Of a stretch of DNA of 64,000 nucleotides, positions 36,201 to 45,664 are shown in pieces. Positions within the stretch are counted from its first letter, which is position 1, and the number at the start of each line of letters is the position of its first letter. This DNA comes from Colius striatus (Eukaryota; Chordata; Aves; Coliiformes; Coliidae): assembly GCF_028858725.1 (NCBI RefSeq), contig NC_084776.1, forward strand, positions 2,666,001 through 2,730,000, in the 5' to 3' direction. The notes below the pieces were generated by a model, which did no database searches, was not told where the DNA came from, and was given only the letters and a program-made list of their open reading frames with translations. A program made the translations under genes and the position numbers.

Positions 36201-39200
36201 GGCAGGTGTGTCACACACTGCAAACCACACAGAAAATTAACCTCTAGTTCAGCTTTTCATGATTATTGGGAGCATTCCCATGTGGGTTTTTCTGAAACTT
36301 AGAATGGAGTCAAGTCCATGTGTTTTTCTCACAGGTCCTGATGGGAGATTGTGCTTTTGGCCTGAACAGCGAAGATGACTCGGTGAAGTTTGTGGGCTAC
36401 TGTCCTCAGACAAATCCCCTTTGGCCAGATATTACACTGCAGGAACACTTTGAAATTTATGGTGCTATCAAAGGGATGAGTCAGACTGATGTTAAGGAAG
36501 TCATAAAGCGGTAAGTAGTTTATTACACAAGTGCTGAAGGTTCAGCTCTATTTTTCTTGCAATAGAATCATGGAATCATTTTGGCTGGAAAAGACCTTTA
36601 AGACCCTTCCCCTCACCCTGCCCAGCCCAGCACTGAGCCACAGCCCTCAGCACCTCAGCTTTGGGGTCCCTCCAGGGCTGGGCACTGCCCCAGCTCCCTG
36701 GGCAGCCTGGCACAGGGGCTGACACCTCTCTCAGGGAAACAGTTCTGCCTCAGCTCCAACCTCAACCTCTCCTGGGGCAACTTGAGGCCATTTCCTCTAT
36801 TGCTTGTTAGCTGGGAGCAGAGACTGACCCCTCACTTTCCTGTGAACCTCCTGTCAGTCAGTTGCAGAGAGTGCTCCTGTCTCCCCTCAGCCTCCTCCAG
36901 ACTAAACACCCTTAGTTCCCTCATATTCTCCTTACCAGATTTGTGCTCCAGACCCTTCCCCAGCTCCAGTGCCCATCTCTGGACACGTTCCAGCCCCTCA
37001 GTGTCTTTCTTGTAGTGAGGGGCCCAGCACTGAACACAGCACTCGAGCTGCAGCCTCTCCAGTGCCCAGTACAGGGCACAATCACTGCCTCAGTCCTGCT
37101 GCAACACCGTTTCTAGTATTAGCCAAGATACCATTGACCTTGGCTACCTGGGCACGCTGCTGGCTCATGTTCAGCTGCTGTTGATCAACTGCCCCAGGCC
37201 CTTTCCCTCCAGGAGCTTTCCAGCCTCTCTGCCCCAGCTTGGAGCAGTGCCTGGACTTGGCACTTGGCCTGGTTAAACCTCATCCCTTTGCCCTCAGCCC
37301 ATTGCTCCAGCCTGGCCATGGCCCTCTGCAGAGCCTTCCTGCCCTCCAGCAGACCTGCACACCAGCCCAACTTCGTGTCATCTGCAGACTGCCAGAGGGT
37401 CACTTGATCCCTTCATCCAGACCATCAATATTAAATAGAACAGGTCCCAACACTGAGCCCTGGGGAACACCAAATGAGACTGTTTGCATGCTGGGGTGAT
37501 GTGGGGAAGCCAAACCACCACGCTCTCAGCTTTTCACCTGCAGTCCTTCCCTTCTGCAGCATTGCAAGTGCCCTGGATTTGAAAGACCACCTGCAGAAGA
37601 CAACGAAGAAGCTGGGTGTGGGGCTGAAACGCAAGGTACAGGGTGCTGTTCTGCTCGAGCTGCCATGTGGGGTGTCTCTGACAGCCCTTGGGACCTGACC
37701 CTTTCCCTTTGCCTTCTTCCCAGCTGTGCTTTGCCTTGAGCATGCTGGGCAACCCACGGGTCACGCTCCTGGATGAACCATCAACAGGGATGGATCCAAA
37801 AGCCAAGCAGCACATGTGGTGAGTGCCACCAGGCTCCTTTCTCGTGTGTTCATTATCCTTGTTAACACTAGGGAGAGCCACAGACAGGGAATCAACTCAG
37901 CTCTTTATGTGTGTCCTCTCCCAGAATAGCTTGGGCATTAAAAGCTTGAGAGTCAAATCCTTATAAACAACACAAGGACTATGAGAATTGAATCATCTCT
38001 GTGCAAAACTCAGCTGGGAATTGTTTCTGTGGGAGTGGTATTGGTCCTTAAAGGGTTTGTGTTTGACCATCCCAGCCTTTCTTTTCCTGCTCTTAGGTGC
38101 CAAATGTTTTATTCAGGGGTGGTTTTCTGTTGTGGTGATGTGTTGTAGGCGGGCAATCCGAGCAGCATTTAAAAACAAGGAGAGAGCAGCTATCCTGACC
38201 ACTCACTACATGGAAGAAGCAGATGCTGTCTGTGACCGTGTGGCCATCCTGGTGTCTGGGCAGCTCAGGTACCATCTGAGCCCTCCCCTGTGGGCAGGTG
38301 TTGTGGCAAGGAGGAGACAGCTGTCAACTAGAAGAGTTTTCTTTGAAAATGTAGTTAGACTGGGGGGGGTTTGCACCTTCAATTTGGAGAGAAATTAAAC
38401 CTGAACTGCAGAAAGGGTCTGGGGGGGGTTGGCTGCTGAGTGCAATGTAACACGTACAACTCTGCTTTTCTCCCTGCAATTGGTAGATGTATAGGTACTG
38501 TCCAGCACTTGAAGAGTAAATTTGGCAGAGGATACTTCTTGGAAATGAAATTAAATGAAGCAGCAGATGTCCAGCAGGTGGAATATCTGCAGAGCCAGAT
38601 TTTGCACATCTTCCCCAACGCCAATCGTCAGGAAAGGTGACGCTTCACAAATACACAGCAAACGTTGCTCTTGGTACCAGCCCCTGGCTTCTCAGCATCT
38701 CCTTTGCACCAAGGAGGGAATGCTGTGATACAGAACTTGCCCAAAATATTTACACATAGCTTAAAACAAAAAAGAGGAAGGGTTTTGTGGGCCAGTGAAA
38801 GCTGCCAGGGCAGTGGCTGCAAGCCCTGAGTGCAGATGTTCAGCACAGAGGAAGCAAACTTCAGCTTCTGGAAACCATTGCACAGCTTCCCTCTCAGTCA
38901 GGGCTCTCAGGAAATGTCAAACCTGAGTCACTGGCCCTTCTCTAGAAATTGGGGTCCCTTAAAGTGTGAGGGTAGGTTAGTCAGTTGGTTTTTTTTCCCC
39001 AGCAGCTTTGCTGGAGAAGAGTTAATGTTACAGAAGCCTTTGTGTGAGGTTGAGCAGCTGGAGCCTGGGCTGCAAAGCCCCAGGAGATCCTGTGACCTCT
39101 GTCTTGTGTTCATCTGAAAGGCAAAAGCTCATCATTTTGGGAGTTCTGGGCAGCAGTTTTTCCTCTCATGAGGTTATAGGCAGAATAGAAATGGTTGTGT

Positions 39201-40867
39201 CTTAGTTGAAGAGTGGAGTGGTCTGAGGGGGGGTCTCAGCTGATGCACCTTGACCTGCATCTCTGAGACTCTTATAAACCAGATGGTGTCCTGGAGCTGC
39301 ACCCTTCCTGTTGTTTTTTATGGTGATGACTAAAATACCTAGAGTAACCTCCAGAAAATGAGTTTAAAGCCATTCACTTGGCTAGTAATATATTTGCATT
39401 GAGTCATTTTACCTGAAGCTACATCTTTCTTTCTTTCTTTCTTGCAGTTTTGCTTCTATTTTGGCCTATAAAGTTCCCAAAGAAGATGTACAGTCGCTTT
39501 CACATTCTTTTTCCAAGCTGGAAGAAGGTAATTGAGCCCTTGCCATGCATCACATGCAGAAATCATGTTGTCTCTCACAACTGGCACGTTTGCCATGTGC
39601 TGACACTTTGCATTTCTGTTCCAAAGTAATGGAGTTATTTCTTTTCTGTTATTCCTGGTGTCCCCAGCTCTCTTTCCTGTGAAGAGTAAACACTTGTCCC
39701 ACCTTAAAACTGCTTCAATCCAGCTGTGTCGGACTTGAAATATTCCTAAATATGCATTCTCATTCATTCTTTTAACAGTAAAACACACCTTTAACATCGA
39801 GGAGTACAGCTTTTCTCAGGCTACACTGGAGCAGGTATGTTAAAGCAAATTGTCCTTCATGGAAAGCTTCACCAGGTGAAGGTGGTGGAGGTTGTTTTGA
39901 TGGGGTTCTTGCAGGCATCTGGGGTGGATTCACTTTCCCTCTGCCATAGAGGAGCTGTGCATCCAACCTGGGCAAGGCTTAGTAGATGGAGGGGCTGGTG
40001 ACAGACAGCTTGTCCCCTGTGCCTGGCTTTCAGGCAGCTGTAGCTGCTCTACTGCTGCCTACTTGGGTGTTTTTGGGGAGGTGAAGTGCCCTTTTCAAAG
40101 TGAATAGGGGATTTCAGTTGCTCTGCTCTTCTTTATTCCCATTTTCTGCTTTAAAAGTGATGCCAAAAGAGAGTTGTGTTTGTGGAAATGTCAGTGATTT
40201 ATTCTCTGTTCAAAGGTAAAGGTGAAGTTTAAAATTGCTTATTCTGCATTAATTATTGCTGATGAGAAATGTCCTTCAGTGTGTGGTGCCCAGTGATGGG
40301 ACAAGGGCTGAGTGGCACAAGCTGGAACACAAAAAGTTCCACTTGAGCATGAGGGAAAGCTTCTTTGCTGTGAGGGAGCCCTGGCCCAGGCTGCCCAGGG
40401 AGGGTGTGGAGGCTCCTTCTTGGGAGGTTTCCAACCCCACCTGGATGGGTTCCTGTGCCCCCTGACCAGGGGGAACCTGCTTTAGCAGGGGGTTGGGATG
40501 GAGAAGCTCTAGAGGTCCCCTCCAACTCCCATCAGTCTGGGATTCTTTGTATTCAGCTCATCTTCCTTTTCCTTGTGCTGTTGAAGAAATGAGGTGGGAC
40601 AGCAGGAGCAAAGAGAAAAAAACTCCAAGCACTAAAAACTTCCTGCTTGGAGGTGAAACAACACATTCAATCCAATGTGGGGCTTACCATGAATTCTCTG
40701 TGCCCAAGAAAGTTCCTCCAAGGAGCACAGAGTATTCATGTCTTCCCTGTCTGTTGCAGGTGTTTGTGGAGCTTGCTAAGGAGCAGGAGGAGGAGGACAG
40801 CAGCTTTGGCACCCTGAACAGCACACTGTGGTGGGAGAGGACACAGGAAGACAGAGTGGTGTTCTGA
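13626..40867 (+). CDS. ABCA5: ABCA5, full-size ABC transporter subfamily A (38 coding exons)
   Basis: The spliced frame has 38 coding exons totalling 4,947 nt, or 1,648 residues. The human protein is about 1,640. It starts [15 protein letters not shown] and ends TQEDRVVF, close to mammalian ABCA5 throughout. Order: first membrane helix (about 36-53), large lumenal loop, helix cluster (about 220-425), NBD1 (Walker A GHSGTGKT 517-524, CPQ 564-566, LSGGQ 618-622, Walker B end LLLDE 639-643, H-loop His 674), second membrane half (about 869-1,230), NBD2 (GPNGAGKS 1339-1346, CPQ 1385-1387, LLDE 1461-1464, His 1497). The second signature is degenerate (LGVGL). The ATG has A at -3 and G at +4. All introns are GT-AG and the frame is unbroken. 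Mammalian ABCA5 is an endolysosomal protein tied to cholesterol and sphingolipid handling; that role here is inferred from orthology. Confidence 0.97.
15981..16452 (+). mobile_element. CR1 LINE fragment in ABCA5 intron (exons 3-4)
   Basis: The plus-strand frame reads [20 protein letters not shown] then [10 protein letters not shown], wording typical of the C-terminal CR1 reverse-transcriptase protein. It is followed by the CR1 3' region and the tail ATGATTCTGTGATTCT at about 16,437-16,452. The copy is in the same orientation as the host gene and is heavily 5'-truncated. It belongs to the same subtype as the copies at 32,367 and 36,563, which share the GCAGAACTGTTTCCCTGAGA block. Confidence 0.9.
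18421..18620 (+). mobile_element. CR1 LINE 3' fragment in ABCA5 intron (exons 5-6)
   Basis: It holds GGGAGCCCTGGCCCAGGCTG, the GGGGGTTGGACTGGATGATC block and the tail CATTCTGTGATTCT, the usual CR1 3' untranslated end. The copy is in the plus orientation and only about 200 bp long. Confidence 0.9.
21409..21434. repeat. (AC)n microsatellite
   Basis: A run of about 13 CA dinucleotides lies in the ABCA5 intron after exon 9. It is simple-sequence DNA and probably length-polymorphic. Confidence 0.95.
22821..27704 (+). CDS. ABCA5: ABCA5 coding exons 10-17: first nucleotide-binding domain
   Basis: Exons: 22,821-22,879; 23,416-23,526; 23,799-23,974; 24,345-24,464; 25,200-25,338; 25,491-25,581; 26,058-26,197; 27,585-27,704. 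Walker A (GHSGTGKT) is in exon 11, the Q-loop CPQ in exon 12, the signature LSGGQKRR in exon 13, and Walker B plus [10 protein letters not shown] (H-loop His codon 25,308-25,310) in exon 14. Exons 15-17 give the ABCA-type C-terminal part of the domain, ending in [16 protein letters not shown]. All catalytic motifs of this ATP site are intact. The acceptor of exon 14 (CCAAG) has a weak pyrimidine tract, and that of exon 16 lies just after a CR1 insertion. Confidence 0.95.
25781..26032 (+). mobile_element. CR1 LINE fragment abutting ABCA5 exon 16
   Basis: It contains GAGGAGTGGCTGAGGGACCT, TTTAGCCTGGAGAAAAGGAG and the GGGGGTTGGGCTGGATGAGC 3' block. It ends about 25 bp before exon 16, whose acceptor AG is at 26,056-26,057. 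A branch point for that acceptor must lie within or right at the edge of the element. Same orientation as the gene. Confidence 0.85.
28625..34555 (+). CDS. ABCA5: ABCA5 coding exons 18-26: linker and second transmembrane domain
   Basis: Exons: 28,625-28,826; 29,049-29,218; 30,014-30,147; 31,074-31,211; 31,639-31,752; 32,143-32,313; 33,497-33,610; 33,859-33,996; 34,481-34,555. They encode residues of about 801-1,219. Exon 18 is the acidic cytosolic linker ([12 protein letters not shown]). Exon 19 starts with a strongly hydrophobic helix. Exons 19-21 make the second lumenal loop, with Asn-X-Ser/Thr sites in FNST and NVTE. Exons 22-25 carry the remaining helices, including the conserved [13 protein letters not shown] segment of exon 23. 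Confidence 0.95.
31238..31322 (+). repeat. G-run cluster in ABCA5 intron after exon 21
   Basis: There are many GGGG runs within 85 bp, starting about 27 bp after the exon 21 donor. The pattern is a degenerate repetition of CTGGGGTGAG-like units. G runs close to a donor are known to act as intronic splicing enhancers. That role here is inference only. Confidence 0.5.
32367..32720 (+). mobile_element. CR1 LINE fragment in ABCA5 intron (exons 23-24)
   Basis: It starts TTTAACCTGGAGAAGAGGAG and ends AAGATGATTCTGTGG. It shares the GCAGAACTGTTTCCCTGAGA and AGGTGCTGAGGGCCAGGGGT blocks with the CR1 at 15,981-16,452. It lies only about 55 bp after the exon 23 donor and is in the same orientation as the gene. 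Confidence 0.9.
35090..40867 (+). CDS. ABCA5: ABCA5 coding exons 27-38: second nucleotide-binding domain and C terminus
   Basis: Exons: 35,090-35,181; 35,693-35,819; 35,904-36,021; 36,114-36,205; 36,335-36,510; 37,560-37,635; 37,724-37,818; 38,149-38,268; 38,487-38,636; 39,448-39,527; 39,779-39,834; 40,760-40,867. Walker A GPNGAGKS is in exon 30 and the CPQ Q-loop in exon 31. Exon 32 carries a signature that reads LGVGLKRK rather than LSGGQ. Walker B is in exon 33, and the [16 protein letters not shown]-loop region in exon 34. Exons 35-37 match the ABCA5 C-terminal fold. Exon 38 is an acidic tail ([10 protein letters not shown]) ending in a stop at 40,865-40,867. Confidence 0.95.
36563..37475 (-). 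mobile_element. CR1 LINE, about 0.9 kb, antisense in ABCA5 intron (exons 31-32)
   Basis: This is the longest CR1 copy in the window. Its 3' end is at the left (AGAATCATGGAATCATTTTG). The minus-strand frame at 37,185-37,403 reads [20 protein letters not shown] followed by [20 protein letters not shown], recognisable CR1 reverse-transcriptase wording. The frame is interrupted elsewhere and the 5' part is missing, so the copy is inactive. It ends about 85 bp before exon 32 at 37,560. Confidence 0.9.
40285..40548 (+). mobile_element. CR1 LINE 3' fragment in last ABCA5 intron
   Basis: It contains CTGGAACACAAAAAGTTCCA, GGGAGCCCTGGCCCAGGCTG and the AGCAGGGGGTTGGGATGGAG block, with an eroded GGGATTCTTTGT tail. 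Plus orientation, same subtype as the copy at 25,781. The last coding exon begins about 210 bp further on. Confidence 0.9.
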
Positions 40868-43800
40868 GCTGCTTAACAGTTCACATCTGCTCAGCAGCTC
40901 CTGTTTCATGCTGATGGTGATCCTCTGAGCACATGGGAGCTGGGATGGACATGGAAAGTCATCCTTGGAAGCACTGAGTGTGTTACACCATCCTGGCCTC
41001 AGGAACAAGGCTGCTGTAGCAGTGAACATCCCCACTGCTACTCTGGCTGAGCTGAAGTTCCTTCTGCCCTCTTATTTCCCAGTTTGCATTGAATGAGAAG
41101 ATGCTGCTGTGACAGTGGGTCATCTCCTGGTGTTGGGTGCTGCCTTTCCTCCCTCAGCCCTGCTGCTCTGGCATCAGGCTGCCCTGAGGTTGGAGTGTCC
41201 TCACTGGAAACCATGCATTTGAGCAAAACCAGTTGCTGTTGGAGCATCCTGCCCTGCTCACTGTGTCCCAGGGTCGTGCTGTGCCCTGTGCCCTCAGTTG
41301 GGCATAGCTGCCTGCCCAATGAGGGGCCATGCAGACATGTGTCCCTGCAAGGTCCTGCTGAGTCCTCCCTGCTTCTGCTTAGAAGATGCACCTTCTTAGA
41401 AAAAGAGGGGGAAAAACCACTCCAAAGTAACTGTATTCACTGCAAAGAGGGTCCTGAATCACACTGCAAGCTTAGCTTAGTGTCCAGCCAACACGAAAAC
41501 GTTCATGTACAGATCTAACAGCACTTGTTGACACATATTCCCCTGGGCTGCAGGTTGGCAGGTGTGGTAGCTCCTGCTGCCCTTCTGGGTGGTGTTGGTG
41601 TTTGTAATGCATGCTCTGGGAGGTTAATGGGAGGGTATACAAGTGGATGCTTTTCTTTTTCTCCCTGCCTGGTCAAAGTACAAAGACCAAACTGTGTAGT
41701 TCTGGGATTTGCAGAGATGTATTTCTCATCTTCATGAAAAACAGTCTAATTCTTTGGTTGGGTGTAACAGTGTGTATCCTGCCAGCTGGTTTTAGAGACA
41801 GTCCTTTTGTAGATGTTTTCATTTTCCTGGACAGTGGATTCCTAAGTACATGCAATGGTATTTCCTAATCCATCCTTGTGATAGCAGTAAGTCATGCACT
41901 AGTGTCCTTAGCACAGCAATGTGTGCTTTGTCCTGGCCTGGCAATTTTCTCTTCACCTTCATAAACCCAAATGAAAAGGATCCAGATTCACAGCCTCATC
42001 AGTAGGAATGATGCCTTTGGTTTGCACAGAAGCACGAAGAAGAGCAGGATGTGTGATCCTTAATCCTAAGGTGTGACAGATGTGTGTTGAAAAAGATATA
42101 TTTTGGGTTGTTTTTCTACCCAAAGCTATCAGCACTGTTTTAGTTTTACCAGGTGAACTGGAGGATTGCTTCACAGCTCACTGTGTTCTGCAGTGAACAG
42201 ACGTAGAGATGGGTTTATATCAGAACTTTGGCTTCATAAGTCATAGAGTTTGAATAGTGTCACTTGGAAGTTAGGAAAGACCTTTGGTTTTTGTGTGAAA
42301 ACTCATAAAACTCTGGGCTGAGCTGGAGTTGTGTGTCCCAACTGTAACTATCAGGCAATAATGTGTGTAATGTGTCTGGTGATGGTTTATCACCACGTTG
42401 AGCCAAAATCTCTTTTCATTAGTTTTTCCTATGGGGAGATGTGAGCCCTCTGTGTACAACTTCAGTTTCCTCTTTCATGTCTGTAGGTTGCATATAAACC
42501 TAGTAGTTACAACTGGAGCCCAAGAGCTGCAGAAACACTTGGACATCTCATTTGCTTCCACAGGGGAAGCTCCCTTCCCCTCAGGAGCACAGGCCTTGGA
42601 TCTGGCTGTACCCTGAGCCCTGCTACTTGCATAAAGCCAGATCTCCTGTGCTGGAAACAAACAGGTAAAGAACAGGATTAAAGCACCAGCCTTTAAACTG
42701 TAGCTACAGTAGCTTTTCTAGGGCTGAAGCTTCCCAGTAAGAAAAGAAAAATGACCCAAATTTAACTCTTCTATTTACACAGCCTTTTCTTTAGCCCCCT
42801 GGGAAGCCCCAGCATTGCTCCCAGCTGCATCCCTGCTGCTGCCTGAGCATTCTCCTTCATTTAGAGCAAAGGTGGGACCCAGAATTCTGTCTCCCAATAC
42901 TTACCCATGTATGTACATACAAGTTAGGGACAGCTTCTCCAAATCCCATGTTTCTTACTTCCATCTGTCTTTGTAAATGGTGTTTCAGCTGAGTGTCATC
43001 TGCACATCTCTCCAGCAGTGTACAGCAAGCTGTTTCCACATGACCTTATAGGAGTGCAGTGGTGACCTTTTAGCCTTCATATCTAGCTTTATTCTTTAAC
43101 TTAGAGACAGAATGAATAACCTGTGAAATAGTCCTGTGCTCTCTGACATCACTCTGTTTCAAATGGCTTCTTCCTTTCTAACGTTTCCAATGGATCAGAT
43201 GAGAACCTCCATCAGCAGTGAGTTTTGCTCAGTTTGGTACTGTCCTTGTTTCCCCAGCAGTAACCTGGTTGGTGTTGGCACTGTGTTGATGCAGCTATGA
43301 AGAATTTGGCTCCTTACCTGTATATTTGGGTAGGATCTTCATGTGTCAGTGTGGTGTGAGATACCACCAAAGCATCACTGTAATCACAGTGTGTTGTATC
43401 AGGAGCCTTTCAAAGCATCATACCAGGTTTAGAATTGACAGAATAGTGGAAAACACCTGCAAAATTGAACCAGGGAATCCCCTGGAAATGTGAGAGCTTT
43501 ATTCCTGCAGTTTTAAGTCCCTTTGTTCAGCTGTTATCAATGACATGCCAAGTCCCAGCCATAGGGTACACACACCTGGTTGGTTCACTGGGAGATGAAA
43601 CAGAGACGAGGCATCTGGATTGAAGCTGGCTGTGGGATTTGGGGCAAACCCACTGTTCCCAGGTGTAGTGGTTTTAGTTACCTCACAGGGTTGTTGTGCA
43701 AAATAGTCAGCTACTATATCCAAAACTTGGAAAGTGCATTTACTTTGTGGTGTTATTGTAAGGTTGTATTTTCCTATGGAGGAATTTAATGTGCCTGATT

Positions 43801-44065
43801 TCCATTGCCAAGAAAAACCCTTCTTTAAAAAGATCTGTGTGTAGTGGGCAAAGTCTGTTGCAGAGCTGACATCTAGTAGCAGAAACAGAAGGTTTGGGGT
43901 CTAAAGGTGATGTGTTTGTAACACTCCTCAGGCACCTTGAGTCGTTTGCAGTTTCTTTTATACACCTGTCTTTCTTTTTACCACTTTGCTGCATTTGTAA
44001 AGTCAAGGGTTTTTTTTCCTTTTCCAGCAGAAAGTACTACCAAAATAAAGATGGATTGGATTGTT
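40868..44065 (+). other. ABCA5: probable ABCA5 3' UTR
   Basis: From the ABCA5 stop codon to just past the first AATAAA noticed downstream, at 44,044-44,049. That signal is followed by GT-rich sequence, the usual arrangement for cleavage and polyadenylation. Mammalian ABCA5 messages also have long 3' UTRs. No exon, repeat family or other gene was recognised in the 3.2 kb. The precise cleavage site and use of weaker upstream signals cannot be judged. Confidence 0.5.
44044..44049 (+). terminator. ABCA5: candidate ABCA5 polyadenylation signal (AATAAA)
   Basis: A canonical AATAAA hexamer on the plus strand, 3.2 kb after the stop codon. It is followed within 40 bases by a TGTTAAGTGCTTGTGTTT GT-rich element. 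Confidence 0.5.
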
Positions 44066-45664
44066 AAGTGCTTGTGTTTCCATCATGCACGTGGTTTGCT
44101 CTGCTAGAAACAGGGGCATTGGTTTCAAAAGCTTTCCCTGGGGCTTGCAGGGGAATGGGTTGGGGCAGAGCATGGGGGGGCTCTTGGCATGGCTGGGGGT
44201 GGCAGCCTGCAATAATCACCTGTTTTTAATTGAATTCAGGGAATTGCAGTATTACAACACTTGGGGTTCCACCACCCACAGTTGTGTCACGTTTCAGACA
44301 GATTAATTCAGCCCAACTTGGGGCTGACAGTGCCCCCGCGGCAGCTGTGCACTCCTGGCATGGCACATGGAGCCTCTGCAGGGATGAGTCAGCATCAGCC
44401 CCCTCAAAAGGAGCCCCACCAAAAGAAGAAGAAATCAAACCTCATTTCTCTGGTTGGAGCTGTGCCCAGGATGAACTCACTGGGTGGCTGCATGGGCACA
44501 AGGAGCTGCTGGGGACAGGTTTGGCTTGTGATGGGATGTGACACTGGAGGGATGGAGCATGCTGCCTGCTCCTTGTCTCCCATTGTCACCCACTGCCCAG
44601 GAGGAAGAGGTCTACCTCCAGCCCTGAGGGTCAGTTGAGGATGTAGCAAAATGAACAAGGTTTGTGGTCCCTGGACCCCCTCAGTGGGGAAGAAAATCAC
44701 TGCAAAGAAATTGAACCTGAACTTGGTGAATGTTCCCAGCTTTCTGCCCCAGTTTTGCTTCAGAGGGGTGCTAAGGGCAGTGTGCCTTTATTTTTCTTAA
44801 GGCTCTAACACTAATTCATTGCCTCTAATGATTTCTTTAACAGATCTTCAGACAGTCCCTAGTTTAGCATGCTGAATTTCTTGGTAAGAGTTTCCTGAAG
44901 CTTTCACTTCTCTTTTCTTACTAAGACACATTGCTTGGAGTGTCCTGCTCAGCACGTGCTGACTCCATCCCCAGCCCACACTTGCTCCCACCCTCTACTG
45001 AGGCACACCATGCTAGGGAGTTTTTCTAACTGTCCAGCATTCTTTTTCTGGTAGGTTTTGTCATTTCATGGTGGTATCAGTCTTCCTGAGGCATGGAAAT
45101 TCTCCTTCATAGCTGTCTTTGCAGCAAGGAGCCGTTTGATGACAGTTGTTTGGGAAAGGATGACTCTTCTTCTCATGGGATGGACTTTCATTGGGCTTGT
45201 GTGACTCATAAATAAAGTGTGGGTTATGTAGCCAAAGTTTCACATGAAATGCTGTCAGGGGAGGTAATGGTGGGCTTGTGCCTCATGTAGCCCATGGCTG
45301 CTGTACCAGATGTGCACAAAATGGTGGGGGATTAAGTGGAGTTCATGTATAAGCCAGGGATGTTATTAATCAACTAATCAGTCTAATGCTGCCTCTACAA
45401 AAGAAAGATGTGATCTCTGAGCCTGTAGAATGCCTGCTGAGGAGCATGTTATTTGAGTTAAAGATGAGTATGAAGTCAAGGCTTTTGCAAATGACCTGCA
45501 TATGAGATGGAAATATATGCAAAGCATCCATTTAACTTCTCCTTTTGGGCCTTTTCAATAGCTGAGGTTAATGAGATAGGTCCTTGCATCCCATTATCAC
45601 TAAAATTAATAGAGTGCCTTGTTAGCTTGTCTCCATACAAACCTGATTCATTTTTACTTTCTAG
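44066..45664. other. spacer between ABCA5 and the ABCA relic
   Basis: No exon of either ABCA gene could be recognised here, although the missing transmembrane exons of the relic would be expected at this position. A second AATAAA lies at 45,211-45,216 with no gene assigned to it. The open frames at 44,230-44,638 have no recognisable domain. Confidence 0.4.
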
